From Pomacea canaliculata (taxonomy: Eukaryota > Mollusca > Gastropoda > Architaenioglossa > Ampullariidae): a stretch of 64,000 nucleotides of DNA. Of the stretch, positions 1-12,333 are shown piece after piece. The position numbers were made by a program, and so were the translations under genes. Location: positions 1,302,190-1,366,189 of the forward strand of contig NC_037597.1 in NCBI RefSeq assembly GCF_003073045.1. Direction: 5' to 3'. The notes under the pieces were generated by a model. It did not search any database, was not told where the DNA came from, and saw nothing but the letters and a program-made list of their open reading frames with translations. Numbering within the stretch: the first letter of the stretch is position 1; every line of letters begins with the position of its first letter.

Positions 1-261
1 CTTCCGCGTGTAGTCAAAGAAACATTTTTGTTCGACTGTAAACAAATGACAAGAATTGTGAGGACGCCCTCACTTTTAGAGGCGGTGAACCTTTCCGCAC
101 TTTTCAGCAGTTGTGAGGAAGGTAAATATTTCTCATTCTTGTGCAGATGAATGCGATCTTGTGAGCATCAGTCTTTTCTGTTTTGTTGTTCTCACAAATG
201 CCTCAAAGACAAAGAAACGATCGTTGAACAAGCCTGACGTAGTCAACAGCTCTCCATGGCG

Positions 262-525
262 ATGCCTTCGAGACAGTCGCCTCCAATAAATATCTAGGTA
301 CCATCTTGGATAACCAGCTTACATGGCACATCAACTCTGACATGATCCTCCGTCGCTGCCAGCCACGTCTGTCCCTCCCACAGAACTCATCCTCCTCTGT
401 CAGCTGGCATCCTCACTCGCTCTGTCAGTCCTTCATCGACAGTCTCATCACTTTCTTTCATCGTCTGGTTCCGCAGCCTCCCTCTAGGGAGTGTCGTCTC
501 CCTTGTTAACATCCTCCCTGTTACT
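262..525 (+). mobile_element. Decayed LINE reverse-transcriptase fragment
   Basis: A reading frame through this segment contains AFETVASNKYLGTILDNQLT followed by WHIN, the pattern seen at the C-terminal end of the reverse transcriptase of CR1/L2/RTE-like non-LTR retrotransposons (KYLG..LD..L.W). Further matches (SFIDSLI, FIVWF) lie in other frames, so at least two frameshifts have broken it. No complete element or target-site duplication is visible. Assignment to a particular LINE clade is not possible from this piece. Confidence 0.7.
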
Positions 526-1855
526 GATCACGTGATGGCATGTGAGTTGTCCTTCTTGCAATATGGCGGCAGGTGAGCGATACCTGACTGCTTCCTTGGT
601 ATTCGTCCTGACTGTTCTTGCGAGAGATCATAAGACCTCTCCACATTGTTTGTTGTCATACAAATAAAGCAATAAAGCAGGGTGGTCGTGGTCGTGGCCG
701 TTGGCTGTTGGCCGTTGGCTGTTGTTACGGAGTATACCAGCGGGTATTTTGTGTTTGCATGGCTAGTTCTTACCCAATACTGCAGGAAGCCATTTTGTGT
801 GGACCGTTCTGCTGGACTAACGACGGCACCTCACAAACTTTCTCTGTCAGTGCATCAGTGATGACAACACAGGATCGCTGTGATGAGCCCAGCATGTCAG
901 AAACCTGCCACTTCCTGTTTTCTGATCGACTGTCGCACTAATTCCACTATCGCCTTTGCGGCGTCCACCCCGGGTGAAGGAGTGGGACTGCGCGAGGGGC
1001 AGTGAGGTCGGCTGAAGTCCCCCTCGGTCCACTGCTAATTGTTTGGCGGCGGACAAGCGATGGTCCATGGTTTGCTACTTAAAAACAATGGCTTCACCAC
1101 GCGCCACTTGATGTCGGTGATGAGGACGGCACCACTTCATTGACGATCGTGACTTTCCAACGGTGTCTGGCCCTGCCTACGTCATCGCACGCGCTGACAA
1201 GGCGACAGATGTCACATCAGACTCGCCTGCCTCCTCGTCCGTCCTCAACTGCCCCTCCCCAGCCCCAAGGGAGTGCTCGCGCATGCTCATTACGGGCCTC
1301 GCGTGAGTGAGTTTGTCGCGCGACATGGCGACTTCTTGCTCCGCTAATTATCCTCCCAGAGTTGCCGGGCCTGGGCCCAGGAGGGTCAAAGGTTAAATAA
1401 ATGGCTGTGTTCACCCCCGCGTGCTGGAGATGTGAGAGCCAGTTGTGGAGGGTCCTACCACCCGCCATGTTTACATCCTGGCCACGCAACCACAACCTCC
1501 AGTTGTAATTACAAGGCCACGATGCTCGCTACTTGGCTTTCCTCCCTTCAACACCCGCAACATCTTCATTTCATTGAATAAATTCGCAAATAATATATAA
1601 ATACATATGTGACGAAACGAGATCACAATAAACTAGATAAAGAACAGCACAAGAGCAAGTAAAATATTATCACACTTTTAAAAGTAAAACATAATGAATT
1701 AAACAGAATTCAAATAAAATAGTTTAATTAATTACAATAAACACGTAAACAATATTGATGCACAGAATAGCAGTAACAACAATAACAAATGCCAGACGTG
1801 TAAACAGACTGTACAAGTTTATCACAGAACCGCGGTGGTTCACCTGTTCAAAAGC
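526..1855. other. Intergenic, no gene recognised
   Basis: Mixed-composition DNA. It contains only short open frames without recognisable domains and no splice-supported exon. The last 250 bases are AT-rich. Confidence 0.5.
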
Positions 1856-1859
1856 CGCG

Positions 1860-2164
1860 GTGTGACGTCAGCAAGGCGCTTAGCCAATCGTCTTCGTTGT
1901 ACTGTAGCGCGCGGCTGAGGAAGCTGAGTGACAAACGAGGATGAGGAGATGACAGATGTTGACGGCGCTAATGACGGGAACATTGCTGTGCTAGTGCTGC
2001 GAGCAGGCGACCTACCCTTTAATTACTTCACAAACATTGCGCGTCGGTACCCGGGGTATCGGCAGTTTATTGCCCCAAACTCAGTCACCTATGAGAGGCA
2101 ATCATCCTCCTCCTCCTCCTCCTCATCATCAATCATCAATCATCTCTCGGCTGGTACCAGCTGA
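1860..2164 (+). promoter_or_regulatory. Promoter-like patch followed by a short orphan ORF
   Basis: A CpG-rich patch carries a full CRE (TGACGTCA, about 1,862-1,869) and a CCAAT box (GCCAATCG, about 1,881), then an ATG at 1,949 opening a 71-codon frame (starts MTDVDGANDG). The end of that frame is a low-complexity serine run from TCC repeats. I recognise no domain. It may be the first exon of an unseen transcript or a chance frame below an unrelated CpG patch. Confidence 0.2.
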
Positions 2165-2239
2165 CGACCAGCGTTGCTACTACTCAAACCACGTTAAGCG
2201 AAGGGACATCAGTAATGAAGATGATGACTTCTTCTTTTT

Positions 2240-2240
<1 letters not shown>

Positions 2241-2281
<41 letters not shown>
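2241..2281. repeat. (TTG)n microsatellite
   Basis: About 13 uninterrupted TTG units. Confidence 0.95.
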
Positions 2282-2284
2282 AGG

Positions 2285-5200
2285 AATAGTTTAGTTCTCG
2301 CTGTGCTCGCGGTGACGGGGAAGAGTTACCAGTGTCTACAGAAGTTAACACAAACTATAGGTGTACACACCACAGGTCAGCCATTAGTGTTTGTGGTAAA
2401 TATATTATAATTAAGATGTAAGTGTGGAGAGCACCTGGCCAGTGACCGCAGCACGGCGCTGCACAGCAGGGTTACAGCCATGATGCACAGCACAACGACT
2501 GCAGCGATGATACCTCATCAGACCACTGGACTGTCCATATCTGTGGTTCATTCTTCCTGGGTTTTGAACCACTCCCCATCTTGTCCACTTCCGTTTACTG
2601 AGCCAACCTGCTACAGTGATCCCTGTCGCTGACAGAACCTGTCATCTCCTCCCACCTTTACAGCTACTCCCGACATTGACTGAACCAACCTGAGTTTCTC
2701 ACTGCGATCACATGACCTGAGGTGGAGCAGAATGGAATCAAGTGAAAACGAGGCTCCCTGCAGAAAAGAAAAGATTCAGGAAAAAGATTTACATCTCCTA
2801 AAACTTTTGCTGTCGTCAGTGTCTCCAGAATCCAGTCCTGTGGAACTTTTCCTGCGAGGGAGAACAGGAAATGTCCAGTTTAATCTTGGCGCCAACTGCG
2901 TGACCTCCCTTTGCATGCTCTTCCTCTCGTTCTCGTTATTTCCGGTCAATCAGAGGCCGGTCTGCGAATTTCTCACTTGACTGGGTCACTGGAGGTTGTG
3001 GCGATCCGTGGCCGCAATCAGGCGACTATTTTCATGGAGATGCCTGTTCCTCCCATCCTAATTGACGCTCAAAAGCTGCGCGCGCCATCTTTTGCGCAAC
3101 TTTCTCGTCTCCCTTGATAGGAGAGCTCCCGCCCCTCCTGGTGACAATCAGCCGCAATCAGGGGACGTAATCACGCGAGCGCTGGCCCGGTCTGCACCCT
3201 TTTGCTGGCTGCCCACAGTTTTACAGGCCCACGTGAGGGCCGCCCACATTTCCGCACATTCACAGTCGTGGAGGGGGAAAAACTCGCGTGTGAAGAGCAG
3301 CGGTTATTTGCATATATACCGACAAATTCCGTGAAGGCATAGCAAACGAATATCAGAATAAACTTCTCCTCTCTCTCTATCGCTCGCTTGCTCTTCCTCT
3401 CTCCCTCGCTCCCGCTGACGGGTTGCCATGATAATGACGGTAACGGGATTTCGCTGGCTGCAACAATCATTTCGCCCATTTCATGCCTCCACAAAGCCAG
3501 TAATTCTCATCGTCCATCACTTCGTCCTTCAGTCTATCCGTTTACACGTCACACCATCCAACTATCCCATGCTCCTTTGCAGGCATGATCTGTGAAGATG
3601 AAATACAGGATTTGCTAGCATCATGCTACCCGTGAGGACACGCAGGGTGTAGAGCCGAGCAAGGACGATACCCAGGATGTAGAGAACTCAAGGGTACATC
3701 ACGTGGTTTGGGCGGAAGTAGGGTGGGTCTGTTTTGTTCTATTGCATTTCATTAGCACTGCGCAGCCTTCGGTTAACTGTCATCAAAACCAACATCGTAC
3801 CATTGCTCAGCGCTTTTTTGATCGGCGCATTTTTTCTCAAATATTTACTCCTAATTTTTTTCGAAACATTTATTTTCAGATTATTCTACATGGCATCTTG
3901 TTTTGAATGAGAACGATGCCCTCATCAAAATGTCTGAAAGTATTTATTGTCATCAGCACTGTGTATAGGATAAAAGTGAACTGATTGCACGGAAGATAGG
4001 AAGATTATGTCGATGAAAGCCTCGCTCGTCAGCTGACTTAGTGTCTGTGTATAGTTCCTCCAACATCTTTGGCTTTGTGTCGGCATGTGTTGCCTCCCCT
4101 GACTAAAGTCTTCCAGCTTTGTGTCCCCTTCACCCCAACATCCGGGGATGCATTGTCGCTTAAATATTAATCACTAAAACATTTCATTGCAGCAAATGAA
4201 CCTTGTTTTTATGCTGATTACCATACATATAATAGTGTATTGTGATGAAATAAATGTGATGTATCAAGCTGTGCAACTCACCGTGTTGGATGAACTTGTC
4301 CAGGTCAGAGTGCAAGGTCAGTGCACGAAACAAAAGGAATCCAGAAAGCATTTAAACATTTTATAAATGTTCACAAATAGTCTAGAGCCCTTTGTAATCA
4401 CTTATAAAATGTTTAAATAATATCAGGGAAGCACTTAAAACACTTAAAAACAATTCAACAACAGAGAACAGTTTCAAGTTGAGACCAACATTCATAAAAG
4501 CAAAAGGAACAAGATGAAATCCAACATGACAAAAATGAAGAAAATGAAGTGAAAGGTCCTTTCACTTAAATTAATTATTTTTAGGAGCTCATTTCATGAT
4601 TTCTATGGCTTGTAGGACATTAGCGAAAATTTAGTTTTCAATATTCCTTTTCGCAAAGTGTGTTTTCCTTTGTGCATGATGAAACATCGGACCTACACCT
4701 CGCAAAGTCATCTGTCGATGGTGTTTTAACGACTTGTACCAACGAGTATCTGTTCAGGTTAGAGTTCACATATTCTCCAAATGTTTTTGAATGAAATCGG
4801 TTAAATTCATCTGGCATTCCCCCGTCTGTGTGGTGGGTGGCAGGGGAGGGGGAGGCTCGTGCAATATTGTCGTCCAAGCCCTGCTTTTATCCTGCAGTGG
4901 ACAATGATGGTATATCTTTGCTCATTTTACTTTGAATTTTCCTGAAATATAAGGCTAGTGCTGCCTGAGTCCTTCAAAAACATTTGTTACATTGAGATTC
5001 GACTTCTCGCTGTCTGGCGAGATTCTCGTCAGGTCTGATAGCAGGCCGCACCATTTGCATATTTAGAGTTAGAAAAGGCCGCAGTTTGCCGGTGATGTTT
5101 GTTTGTTTGCTTTTTGGTTTTGTTTTTTCCTCCAACCGTAGTTTACAGCAAATGATGTGTGTGCACGGTTTAAAAAACTGTTATTTTACATAAATGTTTC

Positions 5201-5451
5201 CCTGGACCACGAGAGAGTTAACATTATGGAAATGTTTTCTTCTTTCCATACATTGTTGAAGGGTTGAGGGATTCTGTTGATGGCTGTCGACTGGCTTTGA
5301 GTAAGAATCCAATCATGGAAACTGTTTTCTCTCAGACATGAACAGTGCCGACGAAGCTTATCACTCACGGAAGTGACGTCATGTCTGTGCAGGAAGTTTC
5401 AGCTTTGTTACAGGAAGTTACATTATCTCCCTTCCTGGACGACGAACTGAG
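2285..5451. other. Intergenic, no gene recognised
   Basis: No ORF with a recognisable domain. The stretch includes a 17-bp perfect inverted repeat at 4,350-4,418 (listed separately). The remainder is unremarkable AT-rich DNA with a GC-richer patch near 3,060-3,250. Confidence 0.45.
4350..4418. repeat. Perfect 17-bp inverted repeat (hairpin)
   Basis: ATTTAAACATTTTATAA at 4,350-4,366 is exactly reverse-complemented at 4,402-4,418, with a 35-base loop. One mismatch followed by two more pairs extends the stem on the loop side. It could be a small fold-back MITE or a hairpin-forming transcript segment. Confidence 0.85.
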
Positions 5452-6045
5452 ATGTGTGCGCCATGGCAACCGCTAGAGGGCGTGCGACCGTACGTTTGTG
5501 TTTGGTCGAAAGGTACACAACATTTGTCCTCATCAGGTGTTGTGTTGTACTGTGTTGTGGTGTGTTATGCTTTGTTATGCTTCGCAAAAGGCGCAGGACA
5601 AGGTGTCGTGCGAAGAAAGAAAGCTAACTCGCATTTTGTCGGAAGGCGTCTGTCGCTAGTGATCACGTGGTGCAGATGGCCACAGCTCCACCCGTACCCG
5701 CCTGGAGTGCCTATGAACACTGCTCAGCCTCAATGCTTCCCAGCCTCTGAAGCGCCGGCCATTGTCGGGGTGGGATGGCGATGGTTGCAGACAGACAGCC
5801 GTGGTCACGGTGGAGGGCGCCCGGACCCTCGGTGTCCAGAGATGGAATCTTATTGCCACAAACGTCTGAAGAAGTCCTCAGCCTGTAATGAGTCGGGGGT
5901 GAGGGGTGCGGCGAGTGTTTGTGGAGGCCCTGATGAGGGTGGAAACAGCAGCATCATACAGCTAGTGACGTGCCGAGAGCCACGTGATTGTCGTCGCACC
6001 ACTCGTGTGTGTCCTCCGCTTGTCTTGGAGCAGATGACGTGTTAG
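5452..6045 (+). other. Unassigned 197-codon ORF
   Basis: This is the longest uninterrupted ATG-started frame in the window outside the recognised genes (start MCAPWQPLEG, end LEQMTC). It has no recognisable domain. It is rich in Cys, Arg, Pro and Gly and has one hydrophobic stretch (VVLYCVVVCYALLCF, about residues 30-44). GC-rich DNA lowers stop frequency here, so chance is plausible. It lies 1.4 kb upstream of the first Prop exon on the same strand. Confidence 0.15.
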
Positions 6046-7085
6046 TGCTGCTGACAGAGGGCGCACATGAGGGGCTTGTGTCCCTTTTCACAAAGTGTAA
6101 TGGTGGATGCTGGGGCATCTTCCTTGTGCGTTATGCAAGCCTTTAATTTCATATTATAAACCTATTTTTTCTGTTTGTATACCTGTCCTCCACTTTTCTT
6201 TAATTTCACACTTCTTTCACCTTAATTGTACCCTTCTCTGGCTTTTTTTTCATCTCTCTTTCTATTGTAGGCTTTTAACAATCATCCCTCATCACCGTGA
6301 GAGTAGATACCTCATCACTACCTCCCGTCATCACACACACGTGGACATGAGACACTCCTGTCATGTAGTGGTGAAAAATCAGTTTCTTTTCTTTTGAATA
6401 CTTTTGTGTTAGTAAATAAATTGAGTGTTACATGGATCAATGTTTTTATAGCATTCTTGTCCAGACATTAAAAAGTCAAACACGCGGACAGTGACACACC
6501 TGCAAAGCCACTTATAAATGTGATTAGTGTTACACCACAGCGCGCGCAGCTGGCGACACTTCCGCCCACTAATTAAGACAAAGAAAAAAATTAAACAATA
6601 AAAAAAGAAGAAATAACCTATGTCGTTCCTTTTCATCAAAATGGGTTTTAATGTATCTTCATCCCTTCCCTCTGTTTGTCACCTCTCGGGTGGTTCAATG
6701 CACTTATTGCACGTCTGCGTGTGCACGTGGGCGAGGGAGGGCAGTTGTAAAAAATAGTCCTGTCCTTGCTGCTAATGCTATTAAAAGCTGATAATGTATT
6801 TAACGGTATTTGTTGACTGCCTCACAAAGCACACCGCCATCATAAAGAGAATACCGAAGGAAAAAAAAAGTGGATAATCTTTTTAAAATGTACCTTCATC
6901 AAAATGTCTTCCCTGCAAAGTCTACAGAGCTTACTGAAGTTATTAGCTCTCGTTATCCACCCACCCACCCGACAAACGGCTGCTACAAGGGGGGTGAAAA
7001 AAGAACAGCCTGCTGCCAGAACATTCCCGTTGGGAAGGAGCAGCAAGCCCCGCCCACATTGTTAAGGCGCTGCATGGCGCCCACG

Positions 7086-7217
7086 TGCAGCCAATCAGCG
7101 CGCAGCAGCGCTCGTGAGGCAAAGAACGTGTCCACGGAGCGGCTCCGCGGGCCTTTTGTGTCTTTTGATTGGTTCTGCTGCGTGCCGTCAGTTTCCAGCG
7201 GCCGCGGTTCATATAAG
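7086..7217 (+). promoter_or_regulatory. Candidate core promoter of the homeobox gene
   Basis: CCAAT boxes in both orientations (CAGCCAATCAG near 7,087; GATTGGTTC near 7,167) precede a TATA-like element, TATAAG at 7,212-7,217. The element lies about 195 bases upstream of the ATG at 7,410. Spacing would place transcription start near 7,240. The DNA is CpG-rich compared with its flanks. Confidence 0.5.
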
Positions 7218-7409
7218 ATGAACGATCACGAAAATTTCATTATTTGCTTTAATTTTTTCCAGGAAAACCCAAGTGCCGGCGACATAAACGTGCAAAAGTT
7301 TTCATATCAGAAGATTATTTCATCAAGGTGAGCAGGGGGAGCAAGTCTGCTTACTGTCATAAAAGTGCAAACAACACGCGGACGGAGACTCGAACCAAAA
7401 GGGGATTGA

Positions 7410-7665
7410 ATGAGTGCAACGGCAGCAGACGACAAAACGGACACCACCGTTTTGCCTCGTTATTACTATTACAACAGCCACAGTCACGACTACAACGACC
7501 GTCACCATCGTGACAGCACAACCACCATGAGTCTGGCAGAGGAGCGAGTGACGGGCGCAGACGACAGGACTGAGGTGAAGAGGAAATGTGACGACTTCCC
7601 CTCCCTGTACTCCTTAGACACGGGGCATCCCACCACCTCGCGGGTCCTGCCGGGCGACCCCTCAG
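7410..7665 (+). CDS. Prop: Prop exon 1
   Basis: ATG at 7,410 opens [20 protein letters not shown]; the exon ends ...LPGDPSG at a strong donor (CAG|GTAAGT), phase 1. It has no domain. It joins in frame to the exon at 20,672, which begins [12 protein letters not shown]. The join is inferred from phase and position, not from transcripts. Confidence 0.7.
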
Positions 7666-10600
7666 GTAAGTCCTTGTGTACAAACGAACCTCTCGCCCTC
7701 GTTTACCTTCTCTTCTGACAAGCCGTTATTACCATCATACACCTCTCTCTCTCTCTTTTTACAGGTTTCTACATCTGTCAGAAATAAAAATTACATTATG
7801 GGGAGCCTAAATTCCATTAATGTATGTAAATTTTAATTTTTTAATTAACGAAGGTGGCTTTGTTTTATAAATCAAACCATTCGTTGCTTAAAAATGAGAA
7901 ATAATTTCCTGGAGTAATTGTTTTCTCCATGTGCATACACACAAAGTAATCGCTTGACCTTCCCAGAAATATTTTTTGCACATTCAATTGAAGAGATTAG
8001 ATATTTTTACCAGCACAAAAACAAACTCAAAATCAAAGTAAAATCAAATAAAACTCACACAACTCAGCTTTAAGTACCAGAAACACATTCACTAAAAAGC
8101 GCGATAATTTATTTACCATTAAATCAATAAACACAATATTTTATTTATTACTTTTGGTAATTTTTTTATTTTTTATTTGTTTCTTTTTTTCTGCTTTGGT
8201 TAGATCGGTTTACCACAGTTTTCAGTCGGACTACTTGATGGCAAAACATAATTTCCTTCTTCGTATTTATTCGACGCTGTTGACCAGTCTTGGTTCTCGC
8301 GATTGTAAGATAATCACCTGTAAATAAACATCATCCCTCAAACTATTTATTAGAGAACAGATGAAAGTACCTACAGCCGACTACAGGCATACAGTACCAT
8401 GCTTTGTCGAGGGAGAAGGTTGGGGAGGGTGAGTGAGTGCACCTCCCCCCACACCTACTTGTAACCTCTAGTGTGTCAGTCTCACCACGCGCCTGTATAA
8501 ACAGCGAGATGGCAAGAATCTCATTAGCACCCGCTGAAAATGAGGTTCTTCATAATTGATTTTACCATTGTGGCAGGAATATGCTGGCACCGACAGCGCA
8601 GCCACACATACACAGCTAACGGCACGCGCGCGCACACTCCAACATACGCACGCACGCACACATTCACGCGCGCACGCACGCGGACCTTTCTTGCCCTCGC
8701 CCTCGCTCCGTACCTGGACTAACTGCGTTAATGAACATAACATGATATACTTGTCCCAATAATTCCATTTCACACGGAGGGTGATACAATTTGAAGGCGC
8801 TATCCGATTATCAGCGCGAATCAAAGCGGCTGGCTTCATCCACACACTGCACTCGCCTCACTCGCTCCCTCCAGCATCTGCAGCCTCAGCCGCCACCCAG
8901 CCGACACCCGACATCTCACACCCGTCAATGGGGAATTTTCACCATTTTTTGTTTGTTTGTTTACGTGTCTTTCAAAACCACTGGCGTGGTGTTACATCCC
9001 CGTGATGTGACAGTCAAGTAAGGAGTGTTTGCACTTTCTACGAGTTTCATCATTGAGGAGAACCAGCATGCTCTGTGGGTGTGTTGTCCTGACAACAACA
9101 TGTGACAGGCGTGAAAATGAGGAATAACCCCCCTTCTCCTGTTTACATGAAAAATAACAACAGTCGGTGGAGAGTGGTAAGGATTACACAACAATGCAGT
9201 GTGGTCCTGCTGCTGATGCTGTCATGTCACCTACTGCCTCTGTCTTGCCGAGGTGTCATTCTGGATGTCACTGAGGGTTCACCTGCCATTTGATCCTGTC
9301 AGCAACACGTTCAACATCACAGGCTCATGTCATATTCCTGTGGCACTGACAGCGCGAGCTGTTGGCATCAACTGTATCTACATCACGTGATCTCTACGTG
9401 CTTAAGACGACCGACAACGGCAAATGTCATGGATTCCTTACTCTAAGCAGCAGGTGAAAAGCAAGCCGTCAAAATATTAATGAAAATTAAACAAGAATTT
9501 TTGTTTAGGCCTGATGTTCAGAGGATGTGTCACACTTGGTTGAATATTGGATTAAGTGTGTGCCATAGATTGGATTTTAGCGAATTGAGAAAACAGGACT
9601 AAATAGGGTGTACACACAGGTGTGTGGTCTGGGCTACATCTGCTGGACCTGTCGAGTCACAACAAGCAAACAAACAAACAAACAAACAAACAAACAAACA
9701 AACAAACAAACAAACAAACAAACAAACAAACTCCACCGCAGTTTCTCTAGTTTGACACATTATTCAAGAAAGCTCAATGAACGAAAATAATGAACTTCAT
9801 TTGCTCCTTCTTCAAATAGAAGTCAAAAATAAATAAACGAAAAAGGAAGAAAACAAGAAAGAGAAAAAATCCTTAAAGAGAAACTAAAACAGTTGAAATT
9901 GAACTGTACGCCCAGGTGTGTGAAAGTCGACAGGTGAACGTTTCTCACCTGACGGGTGGCAGTGGCTTTGATCAGACCGCTGGTGACGGAGATAAATACA
10001 TTAGTCTGTGAGCCCTGCCCGCTACCCGCCCTGAACCTCCCGGATCCACCCGAATTGGAATGGGAGAAAATGTTTTTCACAGCTTGTGTTTCATTCTGGG
10101 GGACGACACCCTGTCGCATGTTGCTACCCTACAGGTGACACGTGGTACAGGTAGGACGCTTTGCATCGTCTTGTATAGAAACCTGTCGGTTGGTGTTTGT
10201 GTGCTTGACTGATATATTTTCTGTAGTTTTCGTATATTTGTATTTCTTGGTATGGTTTATATTTAGCATATTTTATTTATTCATTCAGATTGTCGTCCGT
10301 TACAACTCCCCCCACCCCACCCTACGTAGCTGTCAAATAGTTTACACTTCACTGATAAACAGTTCGCTTTTCTTTTTAATGCTACTTTTCAAATCGGACA
10401 GATATGTTTTCTTGACCCAAGTTTGTAACCAAGAATAGAATGAATTAGTCAACCGACCTGTTCTTGGGTAGTTTCTTAGATGCCAGTGTTTGAAGAACAT
10501 TTATAGAACCGCTTGTTTGTCTGTCTGTCTGTCTGCAAGCATGAAACACTGAAAATAAACACCTCTCTCTCTCTCTCCTTGCACGGATTTATATGATCGA

Positions 10601-12273
10601 ATAACCTTAAAAAAATCGAAACAGAAAAATCATACACAATCAACATTTTTCTTAAATAAAGTGTCATAGCGCAAAATTTATATAAATTACCTTTTTGATA
10701 AATTTAAGGAAACTGAGGATATTTCTATAAGAACAAACAAAACAACCAAAAAAGCAAAAAAAGGAAATTTAAACAGGGTAGGTTACAATATTTTTTAAAA
10801 GAGTAAAAACCACTCAACAGAGAAAAAAAAAAAAAATTTATCTGGTTATTATGAGCTTGTTTATTATAATCAATAAATAAATATTTCCCCGAAATGAGTG
10901 ATATAAATATTATTTTGCAGGCTGTAGAGAAAGGAAACAAATCGCACATAGTAATTTCAAGTCAAAATTATAAGATTTTAAAAGTTAATATCAACAAAAA
11001 TCTACACAAATAATTATATATATAATTATTTCTCAAAAACAAATGGCAGATGTGTTAATGTCAAACCACAAAACTCAGCGGATGTGTTGTTGGTCTTGTA
11101 ATTAAAAATGTGTTTGTAGTGGATGTGAACTAATCACAAGATACCAGGACACACCCTTATATAACAATAGCAATTGCAACTATTGTAGATATATTGCCAT
11201 TTATTAATTTCTTACATATGCCAAAGCTCCCATAACTGAAACATATTTTAATATAATAATTACAATACAAAATTGGGCATTTCACATTAATGCGGTCAGT
11301 AAAGGTTTTTGTACTCAATAAATCTTGCTCTTTACATTAGACTGGCTATCGTAGTTAGTTTTACAATTTTTCAAATGATGATGATAATAATAATATAATA
11401 AAAATACTACTTTCAATCAGCCACACTCCCATATTTCATTGCAATCCTTCCCCTTCACTTCTCTTACAATTGTCATTTGATGAGACTATTCACTATTTTT
11501 GTTTACTTTTTATTTCTTTGAGGTGCCGGAGTGCGAGTCCTTGTCATTTTGACTTTTCTAGACATCTGAATTATTATGAGCAGTGCTGTGTATTTATGTG
11601 ATGATCGTGCGATTGTTTTATTAAATTTACTGTTAGTCTGGTGTAGCACTGTGTCTATAAATCAGTGTTCACATGTCGGAAGATCCATTTATTACTGTAC
11701 TAAGTACAAAAACAAAACACAAAAAAACTAAATTTTTATTAATCCCTTTCAGGAAATTGTTGTCTGCCGACGTAACATTACAACAAACAAAAAGCTAAAA
11801 AAACATTTCAGTACAGGCAAAAAAGAACATTAAATGCCTACATCAGTGTTAGTTCTCTATTTATCACTGTTTACACTGCTTCTTAAATTCACTGTCACAT
11901 GTATAACACATCTGCACGCATTCATACAGTCACTCAAAACAGGAAAACAAAGAGAGGACAGCAAGTAAACAATCCACACATAGACGCCTCGGAAAGGGCC
12001 AAAGGTCATCTTCATTAATGTGCTTGTCCTATCCAGCAGTTGTTTATATATTTGCATTGCAACCGGGGTAAATACAGTCGGACCTCGATAAGTCGAACTC
12101 AAAGGGACCCGAAAAAAATTCGACTTGCGGAGTTTTGGAGTTATGGCACCGACATGGAGTGACAACCATATAAATCTGTTTCGCTGCTTTGCGTAGTGGA
12201 GGTACCACAGCCGATGATTATTGCTACTCTAACACTATTTCCCAATAAATACAACAGTTCTTATGATAGTGCT

Positions 12274-12333
<60 letters not shown>

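Noticed and set aside
5456..5475. RFX X-box (GCGCCATGGCAACC)
   Set aside because: Only one half matches GGCAAC; isolated and far from the ciliary gene.
8468..8845. Overlapping ORFs on both strands near a His/Thr/Arg-rich run
   Set aside because: Driven by a CA/CG microsatellite; no family resemblance.
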